This document shows positions 17,501-25,252 of a stretch of DNA of 37,917 nucleotides, in pieces. The notes beneath the pieces are model-generated. The model saw only the letters and a program-made list of their open reading frames with translations, did not search any database and was not told the DNA's origin. Position 1 is the first letter of the stretch; each line of letters opens with the position of its first letter. Source of the stretch: Bacteroidales bacterium KA00344 (GTDB taxonomy: Bacteria > Bacteroidota > Bacteroidia > Bacteroidales > Bacteroidaceae); the NCBI GenBank assembly GCA_001552765.1, contig KQ959392.1:16271-54187 (forward strand), given 5' to 3'. Made by a program: the position numbers and the translations under genes.

Positions 17501-17723
17501 CGTTGGTCAGAACATCTTTGTCTGAAACGGTCAGGGTCAGGGGCAGTTGGTTGTGCCGCCACAGTGAGCTCCAACCATCCTCAAACCCTAATTCCCCGTC
17601 ATAGGTGAGTCCGGCAATTAACTTGCCCGATTGCGGACTGATGGTTACATTCTGGGCAACCACACCCATTGCGAATAATTGACATATCAGAATGCCAATC
17701 ATGTTTAATAAAATTCTCCTCAT
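14541..17723 (-). CDS. Large secreted Cys-rich protein with T9SS-like C-terminal tail
   Basis: The ~1,060-residue protein starts with a signal peptide (MRRILLNMIGILICQLFAM, cleavage probably after VVAQ). A long beta-rich body follows with about 17 Cys, many Asn/Thr/Gly loops and no domain I recognise. The last ~45 residues (VEIVAINGMTLNRLQ to AGIYVVNGKKIIVK) resemble a type A sorting domain of the type IX secretion system, which would place it on the cell surface or outside. The start is uncertain: an ATG at 17759 would add 12 residues, but the ATG at 17723 has an A/T-rich leader and gives a classical signal peptide. Downstream is the 60-residue protein. The TPR/AraC regulator upstream is the likely controller. 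Possible role: adhesin or surface binding protein. Confidence 0.7.
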   Translation of the reverse strand: MRRILLNMIGILICQLFAMGVVAQNVTISPQSGKLIAGLTYDGELGFEDGWSSLWRHNQLPLTLTVSDKDVLTNGGMLKDPAGNIILDEASNRYVICGGASVTTYLNISLPKGYRFTGYRIVLLNNKNSTTFHGMRIKSNSKQLFETGRDFNYSSPKAQTELMYGKNDTKEYVIERTSQSETDMGNNLYFYFFRRFNEFYAATIKSCELYFAAEGDFNAQVAPNVAIPSGVNVVEANFSTSRLDLGPIKPNTKNGKTFYSYDYRKVKDLTAKNYLYQEDAVVGGKLPETAGAGSIRASRNQYILGNNTYYVETPTSATTQDGKVIPLGYRIVGAKLKYSAATSSGNNGYTLKVYSTDKNTVYRTVNVANGKRGEVVLENMNNDAIKFTVQGLEGNARALVTFELTLECLNPYINTMDIICHSLIDNGPTLMQQFTSNDFQVSGGAFTFYVPKDFFGGGEQKCRFTFEGLHSKYGDNSYTNGDGNARYFFVKSPYNLKYGDGKQYETSGNELEIDKNHTAHCGNQAFKFSNIDRLSNTNTSAASTTLEEYPYSDALYGTQGGTFTDNIVLAVNESKPCYLFTGDETRWNVAPTTGMEHRYFAYYLLDLTLIVKDYIAKCNLTKIYDATCYEKDGQDAELPMYGGVFKALDAETKEEIPSGNAYLTVPMMKQALIDELYGNEKKGIEGVGATGQQVLCLDYTNLYSIHIPNKNEMNEMKALLNPNCLIYFPERTSYCEDNYIQKTASGDYRACKNIVITDKQPFYAPYKITVPAENYATYTRKITVPKNGKAAHATVVLPFTLTVDVQGIHTNKDGKCAFKVAQMTAGNCLTLDDEYNSPKDYMGKAYFTPLTEGTTMANVPYMVEVTQAPEDEEISFVATQYGSDIMATKGSTMDAASYEFEGETATGTILGASYTFTNHGSYSGRKLNKNLKNFYFARNMFLNSKNLLPEHEYLYVYPFRTYYSFNGGAGAKTMTAFDVCIGEKDNSITDIRDLETGDRSMTLNALRRALQVRANENTAVEIVAINGMTLNRLQMNAGETIIVPLAAGIYVVNGKKIIVK

Positions 17724-17814
17724 AATTTTTAGTTGTTTTACAGCCTTACGACTGTGCATTATTCAATGTGATTATATAAGATTGATGTGTTGTTGCGCAG
17801 AAAATTCTCTGTTG

Positions 17815-17822
17815 CAAAAATA
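17815..17822 (-). promoter_or_regulatory. -7 promoter element for the large secreted protein
   Basis: On the minus strand this reads TATTTTTG, matching TAnnTTTG. There is no TTTG at -33. A weak -33 box is what one expects at an activator-dependent promoter, and candidate activator sites lie just upstream (17864-17914). Confidence 0.5.
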
Positions 17823-17863
17823 AATTGAATACGTACACAGGGGCAGAACTTTTCGTCCTAAAT

Positions 17864-17914
17864 ATAGGATATATGCGACAAAATGAAATGAGAAAATAGG
17901 ATTTTTGTGACGAA
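17864..17914 (-). promoter_or_regulatory. Paired direct repeats, candidate regulator-binding sites
   Basis: ATAGGATATATGCGACAAA (17864-17882) and ATAGGATTTTTGTGACGAA (17896-17914) agree at 14 of 19 positions and are offset by 32 bases, about three helical turns. They lie roughly 55-105 bases upstream of the predicted start of the large secreted-protein transcript. AraC-type regulators commonly bind direct repeats on one face of the helix. The gene next door encodes such a regulator. Confidence 0.45.
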
Positions 17915-17965
17915 TCGAAAGTGCAATATGCTGATATTCAGAAAAATAAAAATCCTAATCATAAA

Positions 17966-17994
17966 AAAACGCATCTTTTGACAAGATGCGTTTT
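17966..17994 (-). terminator. Terminator of the hybrid two-component regulator gene
   Basis: AAAACGCATCTT (17966-17977) pairs with AAGATGCGTTTT (17983-17994) around a five-base loop. On the minus strand the stem runs into a seven-T tract, a classic intrinsic terminator 37 bases after the regulator's stop codon. The regulator transcript therefore probably ends before the secreted-protein gene. Confidence 0.85.
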
Positions 17995-18030
17995 GGCGGG
18001 GCGTGTGTCTCCGGAATGGCCGGACTCAGG

Positions 18031-20886
18031 TCATAAGGGTTGTCTGCGATGTTGTGAGGGTGTGATGCCATACATTTTTTTGAATGCGCGTGAAAAGTAG
18101 GACACATCCTCGAAGCCGCATTTCATGGCTATATCTCCGATAGAGGAGTTCTGTTCGGACTTCAACAAGTGCTTGGCTTTTTCCATTCTTATTTTTTGAA
18201 TATAAACTGATGTGTTATCACCTGTAATGGCAGAGATTTTAGCTCTCAGTTGCTTGGAAGTCATGCACAGGTCGGAGGCAATGCTTTCGGCATCGGTAGT
18301 GCGGTCGGCCATGTGGGCATAGACCACGTCTATGAATTTGTGGAGGAAGGTTTGATTCACGTTGGATAGCTCGGACATGTTGTTAATATCGGTCTGTGAT
18401 GACAGGGCATACTTTTGGGACAACTTCATGTTTTTCTCTATCAGGTTTTTGATTCTCACCTTCAATTCGTCTGCACTAAAAGGTTTTGCCAGGTAGGCAT
18501 CAGCTCCGGCCTCCAGTCCACTCAACCTGTCTGCATCGTTGCAGCGGGCGGTAATGATGATGACAGGAATATGGTTCAGCACATCGGACGATTTGATATC
18601 CCGGCACAGCGCCAACCCGTCTTTGACTGGCATCATCATGTCGGTCAGGATAATATCCGGCATGAGGTCTTTTGCCTTGTCCAGTCCTTCCGCCCCGTCG
18701 TGGGCAAAGAACAGGTTGTAGTCGCGGTTGAGCTGCATGCCGATATAGTGTGCCACATCCGCGTTGTCCTCGACGATTAAAATCTTGGCACGGCTTTCGT
18801 TCACCTCTGTGTCGACGTTTTCCTCGACCGGCTCTGTACAAGGCAGAGCTGGGTTGTGCTCTTCCGGAGCATTGGTGGGCGATACCTGCTTCTCTGTTTT
18901 TAATGACAACCTGACGGTAAAGGTAGAACCTTTACCGACCTCGCTTTCTACGGTGAGGGTTCCGTCCATCATGTCCACCAATTGTTTGATCATGGCCAAC
19001 CCTACACCATTGCCAACCTCAGCAGAGGAACGACCTGCTTGATAAAACAAATCGAAGATATACGGCAAGTCTTCCGCCGGTATTCCTTTGCCATTGTCGA
19101 CAACCTGTAATTGAAAGAAATTGAGTTCAACCTGGGTGATAACTTTGATGCGGCCATTTTTCGGTGTGAACTTAATGGCATTGGATATCAGATTTCGCAC
19201 AACCTTGATGATATAGTTAGGTACGAAATCCATCATCAGCGTTGTCTGATCCGGCATATACATGAGTTCTACATGCTTGGCTTTGGCCAGCGTCTGATGG
19301 CTTTCCGTTATCATCCGGATGTATGCAATGATGTCTTGGTGATGATAGTCGAGTTGGACGGTACCTGATTTCAGTTTGGCAATCTCAAGCAGTTGGTTAA
19401 TCAGATCCAGCAGCCCGTTGCCTTGCCTGTACATAAGCTCTCCGGCTTTTTTCAGCTCATCCCGATCGATGAGTGTGCCGTTAGCTATCTGTTTGCTGAA
19501 ACCAAGGATGATGGTTAATGGTGTGCGGAATTCATGAGTAAGGTTGGTATAGAAACTATCTTTAATTCGTTCTATCTGAACCATCATCTTGTGGTTTTTC
19601 GAGCGTATCCGTATGACATACCATAAGAAGCCAATAACTGCGATGCAGAACAGGAGAATGCAGATACTACTGATCAGCACGAGGGTCCCGAAGGTCTTTT
19701 CCTGTTTCATCTTCTGTCTGACAGCCATCATTTCGCGTTGCTTGTTCTTGCGCTCGTATTCCAGGCGTAAGTTCTGGATACGCCGTGTTTTCGTCTCACC
19801 CATCAGACTGTCCTTGTACATCTGACTCTTGATATAGCTTTCCAGCGCCCGGCGACTGTTCCCCTGTTTTTGATTGAGCATGTATTCTACGTGATAGAGT
19901 TTTGTCAGGTACTCAAAAGACCCCAGCTGTTTTACAATTGGTTTGGCTTCGCTGATATATTGTCTGGCTTTGTCGTAATTGTCCTGCGAGATGTAAAAGT
20001 CGATTAAGGCGAATACGGCATTAAGCCAGTGCCAGCTGTCGTCAATATCTTTCAAGATCTGATAGGCTTTCTCATATCGTCTGACGGCCTTATCCCATGC
20101 CTTATCTTTTTCTTCCAGCTCACCCAAGTCGAGCTGGCACAGCGCTTCACCCAGTTCAGAACCAGCCTCGCGGTTCAACTTCAGAGATTTTTTAAAATAC
20201 AGACGTGCGGAATCTGTCTTGTTCTCTTTTTCCAACAATGATCCTAAGTTAGCGTAGTTAATGGCTTGCCCCAACTTGCTGCCCAACTGCTCTTCTCCCT
20301 TTAAAGCCAGTCGGAAAGCACTGTCGGCCACTTCGGTGTTGCCCAATGTGAGGTGTACATTGCCCAGTCCGTTTAATGAGACGACCCTGTTCTTACGGGC
20401 AACAAAGCTGGAGGCATCCTGGTACTGGTCGCTCAGCATCAGCGCTTTGTAGTGGTAGGTAGAGGCTTCGTCCAAGGCTCCGACACGTCTGAAATTTGTT
20501 CCGATGTTATTCAGTGCAATAATCGACTCAATGGTGTCTTTCAACTCTATGGCCAGATTATACTCTTCCCTATGTGCTTCTATTGCCTCGTCAAATCTGC
20601 TTGAATTACGGTAGGCCAGACCTAAATAGCGGTAGCCTATCATCATGCCCAGTTTGTTGTCTTGCAGTTTGTATTGTTGGAATCTTTTCTCCCGGTCACT
20701 GATTGATTCCAGCGATTTTATCTCGTTTTCTATCTTGTCTTTCTGCGCTTGTGTGTAGGAGGGCTTCTGCTCTTTTCGGCACGAAACAAGCATGATAGAA
20801 AACAGCAGCAGAAGTGATACGGCTCTCCATTTTGTTCTCTTCGGAACAATGTTATTGCAAATAAGGATGGTTACGGGTGGTTCCAT
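18031..20886 (-). CDS. Hybrid two-component regulator: TPR sensor, histidine kinase, receiver, AraC
   Basis: This 951-residue protein joins a complete signalling pathway. The order is a signal/anchor with a lipobox-like LVSC (Cys36), about six TPR repeats (residues ~60-360), a coiled coil, and a membrane segment (~399-424). Next come HisKA with His451 in THEFRTPLT and a HATPase (NLISNAIKFTP, DNGKGIPAED, GVGLAMIKQL). A receiver with Asp749 in LTDMMMP and an AraC/HTH_18 DNA-binding domain in the last ~110 residues complete it. The TPRs would sit in the periplasm, replacing the beta-propeller sensor usual in polysaccharide-locus HTCS proteins. A ligand-driven kinase would phosphorylate the receiver and activate nearby genes. 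The likely target is the adjacent large secreted-protein transcript; the peptidase operon on the other side is an alternative. All catalytic motifs are intact. Confidence 0.9.
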   Translation of the reverse strand: MEPPVTILICNNIVPKRTKWRAVSLLLLFSIMLVSCRKEQKPSYTQAQKDKIENEIKSLESISDREKRFQQYKLQDNKLGMMIGYRYLGLAYRNSSRFDEAIEAHREEYNLAIELKDTIESIIALNNIGTNFRRVGALDEASTYHYKALMLSDQYQDASSFVARKNRVVSLNGLGNVHLTLGNTEVADSAFRLALKGEEQLGSKLGQAINYANLGSLLEKENKTDSARLYFKKSLKLNREAGSELGEALCQLDLGELEEKDKAWDKAVRRYEKAYQILKDIDDSWHWLNAVFALIDFYISQDNYDKARQYISEAKPIVKQLGSFEYLTKLYHVEYMLNQKQGNSRRALESYIKSQMYKDSLMGETKTRRIQNLRLEYERKNKQREMMAVRQKMKQEKTFGTLVLISSICILLFCIAVIGFLWYVIRIRSKNHKMMVQIERIKDSFYTNLTHEFRTPLTIILGFSKQIANGTLIDRDELKKAGELMYRQGNGLLDLINQLLEIAKLKSGTVQLDYHHQDIIAYIRMITESHQTLAKAKHVELMYMPDQTTLMMDFVPNYIIKVVRNLISNAIKFTPKNGRIKVITQVELNFFQLQVVDNGKGIPAEDLPYIFDLFYQAGRSSAEVGNGVGLAMIKQLVDMMDGTLTVESEVGKGSTFTVRLSLKTEKQVSPTNAPEEHNPALPCTEPVEENVDTEVNESRAKILIVEDNADVAHYIGMQLNRDYNLFFAHDGAEGLDKAKDLMPDIILTDMMMPVKDGLALCRDIKSSDVLNHIPVIIITARCNDADRLSGLEAGADAYLAKPFSADELKVRIKNLIEKNMKLSQKYALSSQTDINNMSELSNVNQTFLHKFIDVVYAHMADRTTDAESIASDLCMTSKQLRAKISAITGDNTSVYIQKIRMEKAKHLLKSEQNSSIGDIAMKCGFEDVSYFSRAFKKMYGITPSQHRRQPL

Positions 20887-21024
20887 AGCATAGAATTATT
20901 GTTTTCATCATCATGAGTTGGGGTTATGATACAAGAATTGCGTTGTAGAAGCAGAAGATGTTTTTGATTTCTTGTATATCAGTCTTGATACGAAAATAAC
21001 AAGACGAACGCACTAACCTATTTG

Positions 21025-21032
21025 CAAATATA
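21025..21032 (-). promoter_or_regulatory. -7 element, possible promoter of the hybrid regulator gene
   Basis: On the minus strand this reads TATATTTG, matching TAnnTTTG, and it overlaps the palindrome TTTGCAAA. No -33 TTTG is seen. The leader to the ATG at 20886 would be about 130 bases. Confidence 0.35.
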
Positions 21033-21134
21033 AGGTAAAGTTAGCATAAACAGTATAAAAACACAAAAAACTTCTATCGTTGTCTTGTAATTCTTTTTTT
21101 CTGCTCATTATAAGATTATAGGAAGGAAGACCTT

Positions 21135-21169
21135 CAAAAGCAAGCTTCCAACGACGTCAGCTGCTTTTG
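21135..21169 (+). promoter_or_regulatory. Inverted repeat overlapping the plus-strand -33 box
   Basis: CAAAAGC (21135-21141) pairs with GCTTTTG (21163-21169), and AGCT (21143-21146) with AGCT (21159-21162), leaving one bulged base and a 12-base loop. The right arm contains the TTTG -33 element of the promoter at 21166-21196. There is no T run, so it looks more like an operator than a terminator. Confidence 0.4.
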
Positions 21170-21196
21170 TGTGGTATGACCTCTTGACTACCTTTG
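21166..21196 (+). promoter_or_regulatory. Consensus plus-strand promoter facing the peptidase operon
   Basis: TTTG (21166-21169), 19 bases, TACCTTTG (21189-21196) is an exact consensus match. The transcript would start near 21203 and run into the 3' end of the minus-strand peptidase gene (stop at 21284). The only plus-strand ORF it serves has 14 codons. It is either the surviving promoter of a lost gene or the source of an antisense RNA. Confidence 0.6.
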
Positions 21197-21210
21197 CGTC
21201 CGAAAACGCT

Positions 21211-21255
21211 ATGTTTAATCTGAATGAACAACTGCAGAGTTACAGGCAACCATAG
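21211..21255 (+). other. 14-codon ORF behind a consensus promoter
   Basis: ATG at 21211 encodes MFNLNEQLQSYRQP and then a TAG stop. It begins only about eight bases after the predicted transcript start, the same short spacing as in the DUF389 gene. It may be the 5' stub of a gene destroyed by rearrangement, a leader peptide or a chance ORF. I do not recognise the peptide. Confidence 0.2.
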
Positions 21256-21283
21256 AAGTTGATAATCTATAAATCCGAGTATA

Positions 21284-23914
21284 TTATTTTGTGGTCGATT
21301 CTGTGACACTGTCCTTGCTGTCCGCAGGAGCTTTCATTTCCATGTAAGACCTACCTTGTGTAATCCATTTCGGAGGTGCCTGATGCTTGAGATAGGTGTT
21401 GAAGAACTGCATATAGCGTAATGCCTGGTCTTCTTCGTTTTTGGGAATGCTTATGGTATGTCCCTCATCGGGGTATGCCAACATGATGCAGGGCTTTCCC
21501 AAACGTCGCATCGTCAGATATAATTCCAATCCTTGTGCCCAGTCTACGGCTTTATCTTCCTTTCCAAAAGAAAGAAGCAGGGGAATCTTGATGTCGTTTG
21601 CGAAATAGAGTGGAGAGTTGTCTCTGTAGGCATCGGGAATAACCCACCAAGGGTGACGCAAGCGCGCTTGTCCGGTCTCGAAAAGCTCCTGATTTGTTTT
21701 TCCATTCTCCCAGTAAATGCTGTTATACATACTTTGCATATTGACGAGCGGTGCCCCGGCGACGGACGCAGCAAACAAAGAGGTGCGCGCGGCAAAGAAT
21801 ACACTCTGGTAGGCACCCCAACTGTGTCCCAGCACTCCCACACGAAGGCTGTCTATGTCAGCGCATGAACGATAAACGGCACGAAGCGCATGGCGAATAC
21901 AGGTCACTGCCGATTCTCCGGGATGGTTGCGCACATAGCTAATGTCAGGCTGAAACACAAAATAGCCCTGCAAAACATAGTTCATGGCATTATAAGCCTC
22001 GCGCGGTGAGGGGTAAATGAAATGATTCAGTTCCTTGGACAGTCGTTCATAAAGATGCACCACCATCGGATAGGATTTGCCTTCCTGATAGTCTGCCGGG
22101 AAAAACAGTGCTCCTTGCAGCAACTCGCCGTTGCTGCCTTTGTATTTCACGAGTCTGCTCTTGGGGAGGCGTGGAATGCTGTCGCTCTTATGAGTGGAGG
22201 CTAACAGTCGGCTTTCTTTTCCGTGTCCGTCCATATAATAAAGTGCCGGCGAGACATTGTTTTCTTCTCTGGAAAAGAGACAACGAGTCTGTGCCTTGTT
22301 CCATATCAGCCGCGAATAGCTATACTGCCCACCCACCAACAGTTTGGGGTTGTCATTGGTAGCAAAACGATAAAAGCCGGTTTCGCCTGTATCGCTCTTT
22401 CCGTAGAGCATTTGTTTTGAAGAAAGTTCGAACTTTCCCCGTCCTGCTTTTCGGAAGCGTATGCCCCTTTCTCTTCCATTGGTGAGTCGCTTGTATTTCA
22501 AGTCCGGCAGAGATACGCTCCAGATGTCGTACTCATCATAGAAAAGGAACGTCTTGTCGTGATTGGTAAAACCGATAAAACCCCATGAGGGTTGTATTTC
22601 TACGCCACCGTCATAGGTATTGTCGATAAGGGAAAATTTCTCACCGGGAGAAACCTCAAACTGCTTTCCGGAACGGAAGTTTTTCAACACCCATTTCCCA
22701 CTATCGAAATAGAACACATACTTTCCCTCGTCAGAGAAGCGTGGAAAGAGTGCCGTTGCTTTTAGGAGAGTCTGGCTTTGCCCCGATCGGGTGTCTTTTA
22801 AGATAATATCCCTTATAGGTTCCCGAAACTGCGGACGGTATGGCTTGTCGTTGATACACAGGAGCCAGTCGCTATCGGCAGAGGCACCTATGACACCCGT
22901 AACGGTAGAGTCCTCCAAAATGCGCCATGAATTCTGCTCCAGTCTCCATATGCACAGTATGCTCTTTGATATATCTTCATAATACCGGTCTTGCTGGCGT
23001 GAAAACACCTGCTCGTCTTTCCAGTGCCATATTTCGACGCTGTTTTCGGCATCACCTCCCTGTTTACGTTTGTTCGACAGGTCGAAAAACAAAGCCTTTC
23101 CTTGTTCATCCCATACGGGTGTATATCGAAGACTTACTTCCATGCCTTGAGGAAGAGCTGTGCCTATGGTCTCGCTCAAGCACTTGACGCTGCCCTTGAA
23201 CGGTTGAAGCACAACGACATCCTTTTCCGGCTCAGACTTCACTAATACGATTCCATGAGCTGTCCATATCATTTTGGCATACTTGCCTTGAGGTATTTTG
23301 GGGAAAAGGAAGTGGTTTGTTCTTAGATCGAGCACTTCCATCTGTGAGGACACTTCACTCTCCGGTGTGCTCATAAGATAAGCCAAATATCTGCCGTCCG
23401 GACTGAAACAATAATCGTTCACACCGTTGAGGAGTTTGCTTGTCAGGGTCTCCAGATTATAGAGTGTGACATCAGAGGTGTGACCCTTGCTCGAAAGGAG
23501 TAGAAAAAACTTTGTGTTCTCCGCAAACGAGAATCGCTCCACACCTGAGAATGTTTTCTTTATGCCGGAACGGAGATTTAAAAGAGTTATTTGGTAGGAG
23601 GCCTGCCCCTTGTCGGCACCGTCCGGCGTAGGCTCGGAAAATGCAATCCATTGGCCGTCTTTGGAAAATTCCGGCATGGAGGCAGATGCAAACTTGTAGT
23701 GACGGTTGTTCTCCGTATGTTGCACAAAGAGCGAGTCGGTGTTGCTGTCGTACTGCATACGCCAGTAGGCCCATTGCCCATCGGAGGAAAGGTCAAAACC
23801 CAGTAGCTTGTTCCAGTATTTGAAAGCTGCGAAATCTATTTTTGTCGAATCGGTAGCTGCATGGACTCCCAGCACGATATGCAAACTGACAATCAGCAGA
23901 AAAATTTGTCTCAT
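21284..23914 (-). CDS. S9 prolyl-oligopeptidase-family serine peptidase, secreted
   Basis: The 876-residue protein has a signal peptide (MRQIFLLIVSLHIVLGVHA) and so acts in the periplasm or beyond. Residues ~30-580 form a beta-propeller-like region with recurrent strands such as FSPDGRYLAYL and FSDEGKYVFYF. The C-terminal alpha/beta-hydrolase domain has nucleophile Ser698 in GHSWGAYQ, Asp787 in FGKEDKAVD and His819 in PDEGHTIS, the correct order and spacing. S9 enzymes cleave short peptides, with propeller-gated access; dipeptidyl- versus prolyl- versus acylaminoacyl-peptidase activity is not decided. Its ATG overlaps the TlpA-like gene's stop codon by four bases (ATGA), so translation is probably coupled. 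It is the last gene of the SusCD operon. Confidence 0.9.
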   Translation of the reverse strand: MRQIFLLIVSLHIVLGVHAATDSTKIDFAAFKYWNKLLGFDLSSDGQWAYWRMQYDSNTDSLFVQHTENNRHYKFASASMPEFSKDGQWIAFSEPTPDGADKGQASYQITLLNLRSGIKKTFSGVERFSFAENTKFFLLLSSKGHTSDVTLYNLETLTSKLLNGVNDYCFSPDGRYLAYLMSTPESEVSSQMEVLDLRTNHFLFPKIPQGKYAKMIWTAHGIVLVKSEPEKDVVVLQPFKGSVKCLSETIGTALPQGMEVSLRYTPVWDEQGKALFFDLSNKRKQGGDAENSVEIWHWKDEQVFSRQQDRYYEDISKSILCIWRLEQNSWRILEDSTVTGVIGASADSDWLLCINDKPYRPQFREPIRDIILKDTRSGQSQTLLKATALFPRFSDEGKYVFYFDSGKWVLKNFRSGKQFEVSPGEKFSLIDNTYDGGVEIQPSWGFIGFTNHDKTFLFYDEYDIWSVSLPDLKYKRLTNGRERGIRFRKAGRGKFELSSKQMLYGKSDTGETGFYRFATNDNPKLLVGGQYSYSRLIWNKAQTRCLFSREENNVSPALYYMDGHGKESRLLASTHKSDSIPRLPKSRLVKYKGSNGELLQGALFFPADYQEGKSYPMVVHLYERLSKELNHFIYPSPREAYNAMNYVLQGYFVFQPDISYVRNHPGESAVTCIRHALRAVYRSCADIDSLRVGVLGHSWGAYQSVFFAARTSLFAASVAGAPLVNMQSMYNSIYWENGKTNQELFETGQARLRHPWWVIPDAYRDNSPLYFANDIKIPLLLSFGKEDKAVDWAQGLELYLTMRRLGKPCIMLAYPDEGHTISIPKNEEDQALRYMQFFNTYLKHQAPPKWITQGRSYMEMKAPADSKDSVTESTTK

Positions 23915-25239
23915 CTTTTTTCCAGTAAACTTTCTAGTAATTTATCCAGCTCAGGGTTGGAGGGTCTGTCGGCGTTGGAACTCACCCAATTACCTTGAGG
24001 GTCTATCAGCAGGAAACGGGGTATGGAGCCAACGTTCATCTCCTTGGGAAGCATATCCCAGTTTCCCGCCCAAAGCTGCAACCCTGTCAGCTTATTCTCT
24101 TTGAGATATTGTAACCATTTTGCTTTGTTCTTGTCGATGGAAATGCTGACAAACGAGATGTTATACCCCTTGTATTTCTGTTCTGTCTTTTGCAGATGAG
24201 GAATCTCCGCCTTGCACGGTGCACACCATGTGGCCCATAAATCCACATAGACATAATTGCCGCGAAATTCGGAAAGGGCGTGCAGGTTTCCATTGGCGTC
24301 GGAATACATGAGGTTGGGGGCTTTCTCGCCTGCATTCATTTTGAAGATGGGGCGGGGCAGGTCGTTGCGCATCATCTGTCTTCCCTTTTCAGACAGCAAG
24401 GGAAGATATTTGAGTTCATAAGCGAGATATTTGTCATATCCCTCTGTAGGAACATTCCCAAGAATGTATGCTTCTGCTAATTCGGGAACGCGCAATTCTT
24501 TCAACTGCTCGTCCATCTCATAATTGCGTCCTCTGAAAATGTAAGTCTGCTTGTAATTGAAATATGCTTTCATCAAGCTAAGGCCATAGGGCTGATGGAG
24601 AAGTCGGGCAGTTGATTCGGGAAATGTCTGCATGATATCTTTGTAATAGGCAGACGTTTGTTCTTCCGAATCATAAGTTTGCTGGTATTTCTGTAGATAC
24701 ATGACAAAACTGTACAACAAATCGGTTTGTATCAGATCGTTTGCCTCTGCTGCAAAGCTCTGATCCGTGATTTGTTGTAATAACTGCTTGGCCTGTGTCC
24801 TTACCGAATCGAATCGTGTGAAGAAGGCTCCATAAGGTTCGTCTTTCCTTTTTACAAGTAAGGTGTTCAGGTTGTTCCACCGCTGCAGAAAATCATTTAT
24901 GGTGTTGCCGGTATGAACAAAGGAAAATCCTTCTTCGGTCCAGTTCACGGTTATAGGAGTCGCTCCCGATAGCGCTACCCGGAAGTATCGATTGCCATCA
25001 CTAAGGTAATAGAAATCCTTGTCGGTTGCAGGTTCGAGTATAAATCCGAAACTCTTTTCTTGTGAAACCGCAGTGGAGGCATATTCTACAGGTTGCCCGT
25101 TTTTGACGCTTACAAGGGAAATTCTCTCCGGATGTTCTGCACCCCATACCGTTCCTCTTACCTGAACATAGCTTTCTGCCGCAGCAGGATAGACGGCAGA
25201 AGCTAATAGCAATAAAGTTATCAATAAGTGTTTCATCAT
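23911..25239 (-). CDS. TlpA-like thioredoxin-fold protein with long N-terminal domain
   Basis: The 442-residue protein starts with a signal peptide (MMKHLLITLLLLASAVYPA, cleavage after AAA) and is probably periplasmic. The first ~290 residues are a beta-rich then helical domain resembling the DUF4369-like regions fused to Bacteroidetes TlpA proteins. The C-terminal AhpC/TSA-TlpA thioredoxin domain has the active site ATWCAPCKAEIP (Cys339, Cys342). It probably reduces or rearranges disulfides, but its partner is unknown. I use the ATG at 25239, 13 bases after the preceding stop; an upstream ATG at 25266 would overlap that gene and add nine charged residues before the signal peptide. The S9 peptidase gene follows with a four-base overlap. 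Confidence 0.88.
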   Translation of the reverse strand: MMKHLLITLLLLASAVYPAAAESYVQVRGTVWGAEHPERISLVSVKNGQPVEYASTAVSQEKSFGFILEPATDKDFYYLSDGNRYFRVALSGATPITVNWTEEGFSFVHTGNTINDFLQRWNNLNTLLVKRKDEPYGAFFTRFDSVRTQAKQLLQQITDQSFAAEANDLIQTDLLYSFVMYLQKYQQTYDSEEQTSAYYKDIMQTFPESTARLLHQPYGLSLMKAYFNYKQTYIFRGRNYEMDEQLKELRVPELAEAYILGNVPTEGYDKYLAYELKYLPLLSEKGRQMMRNDLPRPIFKMNAGEKAPNLMYSDANGNLHALSEFRGNYVYVDLWATWCAPCKAEIPHLQKTEQKYKGYNISFVSISIDKNKAKWLQYLKENKLTGLQLWAGNWDMLPKEMNVGSIPRFLLIDPQGNWVSSNADRPSNPELDKLLESLLEKR

Positions 25240-25252
25240 TAATCGTGTTTCT

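Larger units (their letters stand above)
20887..21283. other. 397-base regulatory region between the regulator and the peptidase gene
   Basis: No minus-strand gene is present. The stretch holds a probable regulator promoter (21025-21032, minus), an inverted repeat (21135-21169), a consensus plus-strand promoter (21166-21196) and a 14-codon plus-strand ORF (21211-21255). I see no clear terminator for the peptidase operon, so read-through into the regulator gene is possible. Confidence 0.5.

Noticed and set aside
21135..21169. Terminator for the peptidase operon
   Set aside because: The stem is good but no T run follows on the minus strand, and the right arm overlaps a consensus plus-strand promoter.
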